Assembly: GCA_011525065.1 (NCBI GenBank)
Contig: WTIY01000008.1
Coordinates: 1-17,563 of the forward strand
Source: Flavobacteriales bacterium
Lineage (GTDB): Bacteria > Bacteroidota > Bacteroidia > Flavobacteriales > Flavobacteriaceae
Direction: 5' to 3'
DNA length: 17,563 nucleotides
Shown: positions 7,025 to 14,209 of the stretch, one piece after another
Layout: every line of letters starts with the position of its first letter
How positions within the stretch are numbered: the stretch's first letter is position 1
Program-made: the position numbers and the translations under genes
Notes under the pieces: generated by a model
Told to the model about the DNA's origin: nothing
Databases searched by the model: none
The model's input: only the letters and a program-made list of their open reading frames with translations

Positions 7025-7888
7025 ATGGCTAACTTAAAGGAAATTAGAAATAGGATCTCATCGGTGGGCTCGACCATGCAAATCACCAGCGCCATGAAAA
7101 TGGTGTCTGCTGCTAAGCTAAAAAAAGCTCAGGATGCTATTGTCGCCATGCGACCTTACGCAGAGACCTTGAGTGCCTTATTGCAAAATTTGAGCGCCGC
7201 TTTGGATGGCGAAACCAATAGTCCTTACACCCTTCAGCGTCCAGTTAAAAAAGTTTTGGCAGTGGTGATCACCTCCAATCGTGGACTTGCCGGAGCCTTT
7301 AACAGTAATGTTGTTAAAGAATCAAAGCGATTAAACGAGCAATATGCCGATGCTCAAGTCGACTTGGTTACTTTGGGTAAAAAAGGGAATGACGCTTATA
7401 AGAATTCCGATCGCGTGATCCACAATGACAATGCGATTTTTGACGATTTAAACTTTGAAGCTACCGCAGGAATTGCAGCCATGTTAATGGACAAGTACGC
7501 TGCGGGAGACTACGACAAAATCGTGCTGATCTACAACAAATTCAAAAATGCGGCGACTCAAATCGTCATGAATGAGACCTTTTTGCCATTAGAGCCTCAG
7601 GAGCAAGACGCAGCACAATCAGGGACCACGGACTTTATTTTTGAACCCTCCCAAGAAGAGATTGTCGCGGAGTTGATTCCCAAGAGCTTAAAGACTCAAT
7701 TGTTCAAGGCCTTGCGGGATAGCGTTGCCAGTGAACACGGAGCCAGAATGACGGCCATGCACAAGGCAACCGACAACGCAAAGGAGCTGAAAGATCGCTT
7801 GACCTTGGAATACAATAAAGCCCGTCAAGCGGCCATTACTAATGAGATTCTTGAAATCGTTGGTGGGGCTGAGGCTTTGGCCGGTTAA
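7025..7888 (+). CDS. atpG: ATP synthase F1 subunit gamma
   Basis: This 287-residue protein is the rotating central shaft. The N-terminal helix carries the family pattern LKEIRNRISSVGSTMQITSA followed by MKMVSAAKLKKAQ, and the C-terminal helix ends with the other conserved block (RMTAMHKATDNAKEL, then YNKARQAAITNEILEIVGGA). The middle Rossmann-like part (VVITSNRGLAGAFN) is also typical. It is the last gene of this operon and is followed 33 bases later by a strong terminator, so epsilon and beta are encoded elsewhere. The 59-base gap from atpA contains a 13-codon mini-ORF overlapping the start. Confidence 0.97.
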   Translation: MANLKEIRNRISSVGSTMQITSAMKMVSAAKLKKAQDAIVAMRPYAETLSALLQNLSAALDGETNSPYTLQRPVKKVLAVVITSNRGLAGAFNSNVVKESKRLNEQYADAQVDLVTLGKKGNDAYKNSDRVIHNDNAIFDDLNFEATAGIAAMLMDKYAAGDYDKIVLIYNKFKNAATQIVMNETFLPLEPQEQDAAQSGTTDFIFEPSQEEIVAELIPKSLKTQLFKALRDSVASEHGARMTAMHKATDNAKELKDRLTLEYNKARQAAITNEILEIVGGAEALAG

Positions 7889-7921
7889 ACCCGTTATTTC
7901 TGAACGATTTAAACAGACAGG

Positions 7922-7947
7922 ACCTCCCCGATTGGGGAGGTTTTTTT
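7922..7947 (+). terminator. Intrinsic terminator of the ATP synthase operon
   Basis: ACCTCCCC (7922-7929) pairs with GGGGAGGT (7934-7941) around GATT, and a run of seven T begins at 7941. A GC-rich 7-8 bp stem with an immediate T-tract is a textbook rho-independent terminator. It lies 33 bases after the atpG stop and separates the ATP synthase operon from the next gene set. Confidence 0.95.
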
Positions 7948-7968
7948 ATACCTTTATGGGAGCGAAAA

Positions 7969-8508
7969 ATGGAATTGATGCAGCGTATTAAATGGGGGCT
8001 AGGTCGACAGCCTGGAGGGCAACTCAAGCCATTGATCATGGGACTTAGTCGACTGGTGATGATGAGCACGGCATTACTCACAACGGCTTGTCTGAGCAGC
8101 AAGGACTTAAGCCGTGATCTACGGGCCCCATCTGAGGTGCTTTGGGCAGAAGCACAGCCTTGGGTTTCAGGTCTTGAACAAGGGCCTAAAGGGGTTCGGT
8201 TGAGTTTTGAGGTGCGCGCTGGCACAGGGCCTGTTGAATATAAGCGCATGTGCTACATGGGGCAGTCTGCAGATTTGGTCAGCCAAGAGCAGCGTCCAGA
8301 CTTTTTTAAGGCAAGTTTTTTCCAAGACCCAGGAGCAGCGGATTTGAATCAAACGCCTTGCTCGCTGCCCGCCCACTTAGAGGATCAGGTTAATCAGCCT
8401 GATCGAGCTGTTGTGGTCTATTTTCGCGGGGGTCATGAGCATTATTTTGTGCTTCGAGACATCGTGATGAAACCGGTTTTGGCATATCCAGGAAATCAAG
8501 TGCCTTGA
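7969..8508 (+). CDS. Unknown protein, probable lipoprotein
   Basis: I do not recognise this 179-residue protein. The start is uncertain. The ATG at 7969 gives a long basic leader, while the ATG at 8038 (residue 24) gives a compact signal (MGLSRLVMMSTALLTTAC) with a lipobox-like TTAC, suggesting a lipoprotein with C41 (numbering from 7969) as the lipid-modified residue. The rest looks like a small mostly beta domain (VRLSFEVRAGTGPVEYKRM, then AVVVYFRGGHEHYFVLRDIV). Cysteines at about residues 89 and 127 could form a disulfide outside the cytoplasm. It opens the dut operon, beginning 21 bases after the terminator and ending 18 bases before dut. No known pathway is implied. Confidence 0.6.
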   Translation: MELMQRIKWGLGRQPGGQLKPLIMGLSRLVMMSTALLTTACLSSKDLSRDLRAPSEVLWAEAQPWVSGLEQGPKGVRLSFEVRAGTGPVEYKRMCYMGQSADLVSQEQRPDFFKASFFQDPGAADLNQTPCSLPAHLEDQVNQPDRAVVVYFRGGHEHYFVLRDIVMKPVLAYPGNQVP

Positions 8509-8526
8509 CATTATAATGAAACAAAC

Positions 8527-8964
8527 ATGAACGTTAAACTAATCAATACCTCAGGACATCCAGACCCAACTTATGAAACAGAGCGATCTGCTGGAATGGA
8601 TTTGCGGGCGGTTGTTACGGGCGAGCCAATTGTTTTGGCCCCATTACAAAGGACCATAGTTAAAACAGGGCTTTTTATCGAATTGCCTGTTGGGCATGAA
8701 GCTCAGGTGAGACCCAGAAGTGGTCTTGCCGCCAAATTTGGCATCACGGTACTCAATGCCCCAGGAACCATAGACGCGGATTATCGTGGTGAGATTGGGG
8801 TAATATTGGTGAATTTATCCCAAGAACCATTTACCATTGAGCACGGGGATCGTGTCGCTCAATTAGTGATTGCAAAACACGAGCGTGCGGATTGGACCAT
8901 TACCGATGAATTATCAGAAACAGACCGAGGTGCTGGCGGATTTGGCAGCACAGGAATACAATAA
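8527..8964 (+). CDS. dut: Deoxyuridine 5'-triphosphate nucleotidohydrolase (dUTPase)
   Basis: This 145-residue enzyme hydrolyses dUTP to dUMP and pyrophosphate, keeping uracil out of DNA and supplying dUMP for thymidylate synthesis. All five motifs of the trimeric family are in order: AGMDLRA (22-28), RPRSGLA (62-68), GTIDADYRGEIGVILVN (80-96, with the acidic pair D83/D85 that includes the catalytic base), GDRVAQLVI (107-115) and the flexible C-terminal RGAGGFGSTG (134-143). Length is normal and nothing is missing. The ATG at 8527 follows the upstream stop by 18 bases; the next gene begins 9 bases after this stop. Placement before a sugar nucleotidyltransferase is common in flavobacteria. Confidence 0.97.
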   Translation: MNVKLINTSGHPDPTYETERSAGMDLRAVVTGEPIVLAPLQRTIVKTGLFIELPVGHEAQVRPRSGLAAKFGITVLNAPGTIDADYRGEIGVILVNLSQEPFTIEHGDRVAQLVIAKHERADWTITDELSETDRGAGGFGSTGIQ

Positions 8965-8973
8965 ATACTCAAG

Positions 8974-9990
8974 ATGAAAATAATTGTCCCCATGGCGGGC
9001 CGCGGCTCGCGATTACGCCCACATTCGTTAACCGTTCCCAAACCTTTAATCCCAGTGGCTGGCCTTCCCATAGTTCACCGCTTGGTTAAGGACATAGCCG
9101 CTTTATTAGATGAACCCATCAGTGAAGTAGCCTTTGTTTTGGGTGACCCTGCATTTTTTGGTCAAGAGGTCGTGGAAGCCTTAGAGGTCTTAGCTCAAGG
9201 TCTTGGTGCTAAGGCTAGTATTTATCGACAACTTCAGCCAAAGGGAACAGGACACGCCATCATGTGCGCTGAACCATCCTTAAGCGGGCCAGCAGTTGTG
9301 GCTTATGCGGACACGTTAATCAGAGCCAGCTTTGATTTAGACAGAACTGCGGACAGCGTCATTTGGACTAAAAAAGTAGAAGACCCTCAGGCCTATGGCG
9401 TGGTGGCCTTGAATGATCAGGGACACATCACTGATTTAGTCGAAAAACCAGAGGAATTTGTCAGTGATCAAGCCGTTATCGGCATTTATTATTTTAAAGA
9501 CATTGGCTTGCTTAAAAAAGAACTGCAGTCTGTTTTAGACCAAGGACTCACCCATGGAGGTGAATATCAAATCAACGATGGCATCAAAGGCATGATGGCC
9601 AAAGGAAAAATATTCAAGACCAGCACGGTGGACCATTGGATGGATTGCGGCAACAAAGACATTACGGTCAAGACCAATACCCAAATGTTGGGCTTCCTAC
9701 AACAAGATGGCGCTAGGCTAAGAGCAGAAAATGTCGTGATTGAAAACACCGAAATTGTCGAGCCTTGCTTTATCGCAGAGGGCGTGATTCTTAAAGATTC
9801 AACCGTGGGGCCTTTTGTTTCTATCGGCCCAAACACCATAATTGACAATACTGAAATTTCCCACAGTATTGTTCAAGGGAACAGTACTGTTCGCAATGCA
9901 AAGTTAAAAGAGGCCATGATTGGGAATCATGTGACTTATGACGGAAACTTCACTAAAGTGAGCCTCGGAGATTACACCCAACTTATATGA
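8974..9990 (+). CDS. Sugar-phosphate nucleotidyltransferase with beta-helix C-terminus
   Basis: This 338-residue protein belongs to the NTP-transferase family that makes an NDP-sugar from a sugar 1-phosphate and an NTP. The N-terminal signature MAGRGSRLRPHSLTVPKPL (7-25) includes the nucleotide-binding glycines, R13 and K23. The GTGHAI loop is at 91-96 and the metal-binding aspartate is D113 in AYADT. From about residue 250 hexapeptide-like repeats (VIENTEIVEPCFIAEGVIL) suggest a left-handed beta-helix, as in GlmU-like or RfbA-related enzymes. The acetyltransferase active-site features are not evident, so only the uridylyl/thymidylyl-type activity is likely. The exact sugar and nucleotide cannot be read from sequence. 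The stop overlaps the next start (ATGA). Confidence 0.88.
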   Translation: MKIIVPMAGRGSRLRPHSLTVPKPLIPVAGLPIVHRLVKDIAALLDEPISEVAFVLGDPAFFGQEVVEALEVLAQGLGAKASIYRQLQPKGTGHAIMCAEPSLSGPAVVAYADTLIRASFDLDRTADSVIWTKKVEDPQAYGVVALNDQGHITDLVEKPEEFVSDQAVIGIYYFKDIGLLKKELQSVLDQGLTHGGEYQINDGIKGMMAKGKIFKTSTVDHWMDCGNKDITVKTNTQMLGFLQQDGARLRAENVVIENTEIVEPCFIAEGVILKDSTVGPFVSIGPNTIIDNTEISHSIVQGNSTVRNAKLKEAMIGNHVTYDGNFTKVSLGDYTQLI

Positions 9991-11018
9991 AAATCTTTGG
10001 TGTCATAGGGGCTTTTATCGTTGTGTTTGGCTCGAGCTGTTTGGCTCAGGCTGGTCCCCAGCAGGAAGCACAAATCAAAGCTTCTGGGCAAAAAAAGACG
10101 GAGTTTTTATCTCTTTATTTAGAGGCCATAAAGCACCGTGCGATGGAAAACCCAAGCTTGGCCCTTGCGGTCCTTGAGCGTGCTGGCCGTATTCCTGACA
10201 TGACCCTCGAACAGCGTGCAGCCTTGGCCTATGAACGGGGAAAAAACCACAGCTTAACTCAAGATGTTCAGCAAGCGATTTCTGATTTTCAGCAAGCGCA
10301 AGAGCATCCAGACTTTAGGTTAGCAGCACTGAGTAATATTGACGAATTGAAGCGTGAACAATCGCTGAAAATCGAATTGCCAAGCGGCTCTTCAGAGGGT
10401 AATCAAAATTCAGAGAATGGGTTTATAGAACACTTGAATAAAGGGGTCGTGGGCGACGTATTGTCCGAGCTCACAGCAATTTTTACTGAGGAATATGTCC
10501 CCTCTGAGACCAGAGTAAAAGCCATCGAGGCCCTTTTAGGACATTCCCAGCAGGAGCAATACAAGGCCGCTTTTGAACGTTTGATACCTAAGCCCACCGG
10601 CGAGGACAATGCTGATGTAGCTGCGGCAATAGCCGCGTATTTTCTGGACAGAGCGGATATTGATCGGGCTCAGAAATACGCTCAAAGGGCGGTGAACTTG
10701 AGTAATAATCACAAAAAGGGTCTGTTGATTTTGGCCAGAACACACTATGCTCAAGGGGATTATCAAAAAGGTCTAAATCATGCAGAAATGGCGTTAGCCT
10801 TTTATCCAGCCTCACCAATGGCTTATGTAATGACCGCACGAGGTTATCGTTATCTGGGCCAGTTAACCTTGGCGGAAATTCAAATTTTGGCGGGTGTAGA
10901 TTTCGCCATTTCCGGGTCACAGGCTTATCGAGACTTATGTCTGGAAGCCGCGTCCATTTATATTGAACTCGATCAAAAGAAAGAGGCTAAAAATTGGCAA
11001 GAAAAGGCGCAACAATGA
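9987..11018 (+). CDS. Secreted TPR-repeat protein
   Basis: This 343-residue protein begins with a signal peptide (MKIFGVIGAFIVVFGSSCLA) probably cut after LAQA; an alternative is lipid modification at Cys18. TPR-like helices are clearest at about residues 205-300, with AQKYAQRAVNLSNNHKKG and the next repeat GLNHAEMALAFYPASPMAYV. It overlaps both neighbours by the sequence ATGA (9987-9990 and 11015-11018), so translation is probably coupled. A TPR protein in this place, between the nucleotidyltransferase and the DUF4292 lipoprotein, is common in flavobacterial genomes. It is likely to be a periplasmic or outer-membrane scaffold for envelope assembly, which is inferred from neighbours. Confidence 0.8.
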   Translation: MKIFGVIGAFIVVFGSSCLAQAGPQQEAQIKASGQKKTEFLSLYLEAIKHRAMENPSLALAVLERAGRIPDMTLEQRAALAYERGKNHSLTQDVQQAISDFQQAQEHPDFRLAALSNIDELKREQSLKIELPSGSSEGNQNSENGFIEHLNKGVVGDVLSELTAIFTEEYVPSETRVKAIEALLGHSQQEQYKAAFERLIPKPTGEDNADVAAAIAAYFLDRADIDRAQKYAQRAVNLSNNHKKGLLILARTHYAQGDYQKGLNHAEMALAFYPASPMAYVMTARGYRYLGQLTLAEIQILAGVDFAISGSQAYRDLCLEAASIYIELDQKKEAKNWQEKAQQ

Positions 11019-11797
11019 AAAAGTACTTTGGACCTATTTTTTTGGTTTTGACCCTGATTCTATTGAGTCAAAGTTGTCGTACCGCGGCCAGTCTGAGCAG
11101 TACGGCCCCAAATCCAAAATGGACTGCGGGCCAGGTGATTCGAGCGCACAAGCAGACGCGCCCTGAGTTTTCCTATTATGCTGCCCGCACACAGTTGGTG
11201 TATGAATCAAAAGGCCAACGCCAAAAGGTCAATCTGTCTCTTAGAATGAAATATGGGGACACGATTTGGATGAAGGCCTCCGTTTTTGGGGTGACTTTGG
11301 CCAAAGCCCTGATCACTAAGGACAAGGTGTCCTATTATGAGTCCTTGAACAAAACCTATTATGAGGGGCCTACCTCTGAAATCGCGCGTTGGATTGGCAT
11401 CCCAGTTTCTATGACCCAGTTGCAGAATATTTTATTGGGCCAATCGATTATGACTATGGGGCGTAATGCAGACATGAGCATTAGGAACAACCAATATATT
11501 TTAGGGCCTTTGGACACGGGTATTGGATGGAACATCCACAATTCGATCCGTCCGGATAATTTCAGGCTTGAGCGTGCAGAATTGGGCTCAACTGGAGTGG
11601 TGCCGACTTCTGTGGAGTTAACTTACTCGAACTATGCCGAAGTGGCAAAACAGTTGTTTCCCGAGCAATTGAATTTGTCGGTGAGATTGCCGGGCCAAAC
11701 CACGGCCATAGAGCTGAATTTTAAACAAATCGACCTCTTGGATCGTCTTAACTTCAGTTACCAGATACCCAAAGGATTCAAAGCGATTAACCCATGA
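11015..11797 (+). CDS. DUF4292 family lipoprotein
   Basis: This 260-residue protein has a lipoprotein signal (MKKYFGPIFLVLTLILLSQS followed by C21). The body resembles the LolA/LolB-like beta fold of DUF4292: the segment VNLSLRMKYGDTIWMKAS, then VFGVTLAKALITKDKVSYYE, and a C-terminal strand run ending LDRLNFSYQIPKGFKAI. The frame extends to a TTG at 10994, but the ATG at 11015 overlaps the previous stop as ATGA and gives a clean lipobox, so I chose it. The family is widespread in Bacteroidota next to EnvC-like proteins. Its fold suggests lipoprotein or lipid handling at the outer membrane; no partner is proven by the sequence. The stop overlaps the next start by ATGA. Confidence 0.88.
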   Translation: MKKYFGPIFLVLTLILLSQSCRTAASLSSTAPNPKWTAGQVIRAHKQTRPEFSYYAARTQLVYESKGQRQKVNLSLRMKYGDTIWMKASVFGVTLAKALITKDKVSYYESLNKTYYEGPTSEIARWIGIPVSMTQLQNILLGQSIMTMGRNADMSIRNNQYILGPLDTGIGWNIHNSIRPDNFRLERAELGSTGVVPTSVELTYSNYAEVAKQLFPEQLNLSVRLPGQTTAIELNFKQIDLLDRLNFSYQIPKGFKAINP

Positions 11798-13020
11798 CTT
11801 TGAGAAATCCAATTCAGTTATTGCTTTGTGTTATCCTTATACTCTTGGGCCTAGAGGCATTGGGCCAAAATCAGCGTCAGAAGGCATTAGAACAACAACG
11901 TTTAGAGATTTTAAAGGAAATCGAATCGATTAATGCCCTTTTGTTTGACACAAAAGACCAAAAGACCAACCTTTTGACTCAAGTACAGAGTTTAGACCAA
12001 AAGATCAAAAGCCGAGAACGCTTGATTCGATTAACCAACCAGCAAGCAAATTATTTGACCCGTGAAATTAACAGCAACCTGAACACCATTGACCAGCTTC
12101 AAGAAGAACTCAAGGACTTAAAAGAGGACTATGCTGAAATGATTCGACAATCGTATAAAAGCAAGTCAGAGCAAAGTCGCCTTATGTTTATTCTGTCCTC
12201 AGAAAATTTTTTGCAGGCCTATAAACGTCTTCAATACATGAAACAATACAGTCAGTTTAGAAGGGCACAGGGTCTTGAAATTGAGGAGCGAAAAAAGGCC
12301 CTTCGAGAACTCAACGAATTGCTGTTGCGACAAAAGGCTGAGAAAGAAAAATTGGTTCAAGAGAGTAGATTGGCCAAGACGCGCCTCGATCAAGAGCGCA
12401 AGGACCAAGATCGCTTACTTGCCGAGCTGAAAAGGGACGAGCGTACTTACACCGCCCAAATACAGGATCGGCAGCGGGAAGCTCGTCGTATCGAGAAGGA
12501 GATTGACCGCTTGATTAAGGAGGCCATTGCAGCGGCCAATAAGGCCAGGGGAAAGAGCGAAAAGATTGCCACTTTCGAATTGACACCGGAGGCTGAAGCC
12601 CTGGCTGCTGACTTTAAAAACAACAAGGGGCGCTTGATTTGGCCTGTCGCCAAAGGCCGTGTCATTACCCCATTCGGGAAACGCCGTCACCCACAATTTC
12701 CAAATGTGACGCAGGACCACAATGGGGTCGAAATCATTACAGAGAAGCGCGCTGATGCGCGAGCCGTTTTTGCCGGTGAAGTTTTGCAGATACAGCAGCT
12801 TAAAGGGGCGAATAAAGCGGTTTATGTGCGCCATGGTAACTACATTACCATTTACAACAATTTGGTTGAGGTAAACGTTAAAAAAGGCCAGAGAGTTTAT
12901 GCCAAACAGTCCTTAGGTACGGTATTTACCCATCCCAAAACCGGCCAAACGCTGCTCAAGTTTTTTGTTTATCAAAACACTCAAAAACTCAATCCCGCAG
13001 ATTGGGTCTACAAGATGTAG
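11794..13020 (+). CDS. EnvC-like murein hydrolase activator (inactive LytM domain)
   Basis: This 408-residue protein has a signal peptide to about residue 25, a long coiled coil (about 26-120 and 155-255) and a C-terminal LytM/M23 domain at about 285-405 (PVAKGRVITPFGKRRHP, then the DHNGVE and RHGNYITIYNNL blocks). The zinc site is degraded. The usual H-x3-D reads H309-N-G-V-E313, the second catalytic His is N356, and the HxH pair reads L387-L-K389. Coiled coil plus a dead LytM domain is the EnvC plan, in which the protein activates cell-wall amidases during daughter-cell separation. It is therefore predicted to be a regulator, not a peptidase. It is the last gene of this operon and faces the next operon tail to tail. 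Confidence 0.9.
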   Translation: MTLRNPIQLLLCVILILLGLEALGQNQRQKALEQQRLEILKEIESINALLFDTKDQKTNLLTQVQSLDQKIKSRERLIRLTNQQANYLTREINSNLNTIDQLQEELKDLKEDYAEMIRQSYKSKSEQSRLMFILSSENFLQAYKRLQYMKQYSQFRRAQGLEIEERKKALRELNELLLRQKAEKEKLVQESRLAKTRLDQERKDQDRLLAELKRDERTYTAQIQDRQREARRIEKEIDRLIKEAIAAANKARGKSEKIATFELTPEAEALAADFKNNKGRLIWPVAKGRVITPFGKRRHPQFPNVTQDHNGVEIITEKRADARAVFAGEVLQIQQLKGANKAVYVRHGNYITIYNNLVEVNVKKGQRVYAKQSLGTVFTHPKTGQTLLKFFVYQNTQKLNPADWVYKM

Positions 13021-13033
13021 TCCTGAGAAATTA

Positions 13034-13055
13034 CCTCAATGAATCCAAAATGAGG
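13034..13055. terminator. Possible weak bidirectional terminator between convergent operons
   Basis: CCTCA (13034-13038) and TGAGG (13051-13055) could pair around a 12-base loop. CATTTTCT follows on the + strand and TAATTTCT on the - strand. It is the only stem seen in the 76-base gap between the convergent envC-like and methyltransferase genes. The stem is short and the T-runs are broken, so confidence is low. Confidence 0.25.
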
Positions 13056-13096
13056 CATTTTCTAATGCGATGCGATGGGAAAAAAGCAAAATGAAG

Positions 13097-13678
13097 CTAG
13101 GGCTTGATCAATTGGATGAATAATTCGCGACCTTTTCGCGCATCAATGGAATTGTAGGCGCGTTCAAATGTTTTAATGGCAAAATGTGGCTTGAAATAAG
13201 AGAGGTATTCTTCTTTGTGACCTCCAAATGGCGGATGGTCCTCATTTAAGGGAGCATCAAATAACAGGCCAACAAGCCGTCCTTGAGGCTTGAGTAATTG
13301 CGCGACTTTTGCGGCGTATTTTTCACGCAGTTTTGGATCTATGGCGCAAAAAAAAGTTTGTTCTAGAATTAGATCGTATTGTCCCAGATGCTCGAAAAAA
13401 TCACCCTTGATCAAATGATCTTCGGGAAAATCTGGACGGGCCGATTTGATGTTGTTTAGCGCAGAGACCGACCAATCTAAAACGGTGACTTTATCGAACC
13501 CCTTTTCTCTCATATAAATGGCCTCATGGCCATTGCCAGCACCTGGAATTAAGACCCGGAGGGATTTGTCAGACAGGCCGTCAACAAATACTTTTATTGG
13601 GGTTGAGATGTCGCCTATGTCCCAGCCAGTATTTTTGGACGCATAGCGCCCCTCCCAATACGGTGCGTCTAAGATCAT
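13097..13678 (-). CDS. SAM-dependent thiol/halide methyltransferase (TPMT/HOL-like)
   Basis: This 193-residue enzyme is a class I SAM methyltransferase. Motif I is VLIPGAGNGHE (42-52) and the SAM-ribose acid is D68 in VTVLDWS. It aligns by eye with the TPMT superfamily branch of plant halide/thiol methyltransferases (HOL/HTMT): the N-terminal YWEGRY and TGWDIGDISTPI blocks, the QTFFCAIDPKLREKYA segment, LLKPQGRL, and the D-H-P-P-F loop all have counterparts there. Those enzymes methylate bisulfide, thiocyanate or iodide. The gene starts 3 bases after the stop of the secreted rhodanese, so the two form one operon in a sulfur-metabolism block. A sulfur nucleophile is therefore the likely substrate; another small thiol or a tellurite-type substrate is possible. 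Confidence 0.82.
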   Translation of the reverse strand: MILDAPYWEGRYASKNTGWDIGDISTPIKVFVDGLSDKSLRVLIPGAGNGHEAIYMREKGFDKVTVLDWSVSALNNIKSARPDFPEDHLIKGDFFEHLGQYDLILEQTFFCAIDPKLREKYAAKVAQLLKPQGRLVGLLFDAPLNEDHPPFGGHKEEYLSYFKPHFAIKTFERAYNSIDARKGRELFIQLIKP

Positions 13679-13681
13679 AAT

Positions 13682-14053
13682 TTAATAACTGGCCCACGCC
13701 ATATATCCACCAGCGAGGTCGTAAATTTTTTCAAACCCAAGAGACACGAGCTGACGTGCTGCTTTCATGCTTCTGTTGCCAGAGCGACAATACAAAAAAA
13801 CAGCTTGTGATTTATCCAATGCGGAGATGTGCTTAATGAAGTCAGCTTGATTAAAATAGTCCGCGTTCTGCGCCCCCTCAATAAACCCCTGGGCATATTC
13901 CTGTGGAGTGCGTACATCCAACAAGATGGTGTTATCGCCCTGAATGGCCTCGGCAAATTCTGTTTTGTTGAGTACGGTGATTACATCGCTGGTTTGTGCG
14001 GTAGTGGTATAAAAGCTTGAGAAAAATGACATAAGAAGTAAGAGTTTTTTCAT
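13682..14053 (-). CDS. Secreted single-domain rhodanese
   Basis: This 123-residue sulfurtransferase has a signal peptide (MKKLLLLMSFFSSFYTTTAQ), so it acts outside the cytoplasm. The rhodanese domain spans about 23-123, with the entry motif LLDVRTPQEYAQGFIEGA and the active-site loop C89-R-S-G-N-R around the persulfide-forming cysteine. The frame extends upstream to an ATG at 14107, but the start at 14053 gives the clean signal peptide. Family role: moving sulfane sulfur from thiosulfate or persulfide to an acceptor such as cyanide or a thiol. A palindromic operator and a -7 element lie upstream, and the methyltransferase gene follows 3 bases after the stop. Confidence 0.92.
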   Translation of the reverse strand: MKKLLLLMSFFSSFYTTTAQTSDVITVLNKTEFAEAIQGDNTILLDVRTPQEYAQGFIEGAQNADYFNQADFIKHISALDKSQAVFLYCRSGNRSMKAARQLVSLGFEKIYDLAGGYMAWASY

Positions 14054-14111
14054 GATTAAGGCTTGAGTTTTTTGCGATAATGAGAGGACGTTTCTTCCCA
14101 AAACCACGGGT

Positions 14112-14119
14112 TAAAAATA
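14112..14119 (-). promoter_or_regulatory. -7 promoter element of the rhodanese operon
   Basis: Read on the - strand this is TATTTTTA, matching TAnnTTTG with one mismatch. It lies exactly 22 bases from the palindrome at 14142-14155. Transcription would start near 14107, leaving a leader of about 54 bases. No TTG is present at -33, which fits an activator-dependent promoter. Confidence 0.6.
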
Positions 14120-14141
14120 GAAAAGCCTCCGACTTTATCCA

Positions 14142-14155
14142 GTAACATAAGTTAC
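14142..14155. promoter_or_regulatory. Palindromic operator A, GTAAC-ATAA-GTTAC
   Basis: This is a perfect 5+5 palindrome with a 4-base spacer in the gap upstream of the rhodanese-methyltransferase operon. Its inner edge is 22 bases from the -7 element, so its centre lies near -41, the position of a class II Crp/Fnr activator site. It shares arms, spacer length and promoter spacing with operators B and C. Confidence 0.8.
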
Positions 14156-14209
14156 AAAGAGGAAAAAACCTTTGATCACCTAGTGGTCCGAATTATATGA
14201 ACACCTTGG

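Noticed and set aside
7949..7956. TACCTTTA as a -7 element right after the atpG terminator
   Set aside because: It has one mismatch and no TTG at a proper distance (the nearest is 14 bases upstream, inside the terminator stem), so I could not support it as the promoter of the next operon, although one is expected here.
8505..8517. TTGACA and TATAAT hexamers before dut
   Set aside because: They resemble E. coli -35 and -10 boxes but are one base apart instead of about 17, and Bacteroidota use a different promoter pattern.
12837..12850. GTAAC...ATTAC near-palindrome in the EnvC-like gene
   Set aside because: The arms are imperfect for the N4 pattern, it lies inside coding sequence, and no promoter element is at 22 bases.
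14054..14107. Longer start for the secreted rhodanese
   Set aside because: It would begin at the predicted transcription start and would bury the clear signal peptide that starts at 14053.
14156..14209. T-rich stretch after the dioxygenase-rhodanese stop as an intrinsic terminator
   Set aside because: A run of six T on the - strand is present, but only a 3-bp stem could be built before it.
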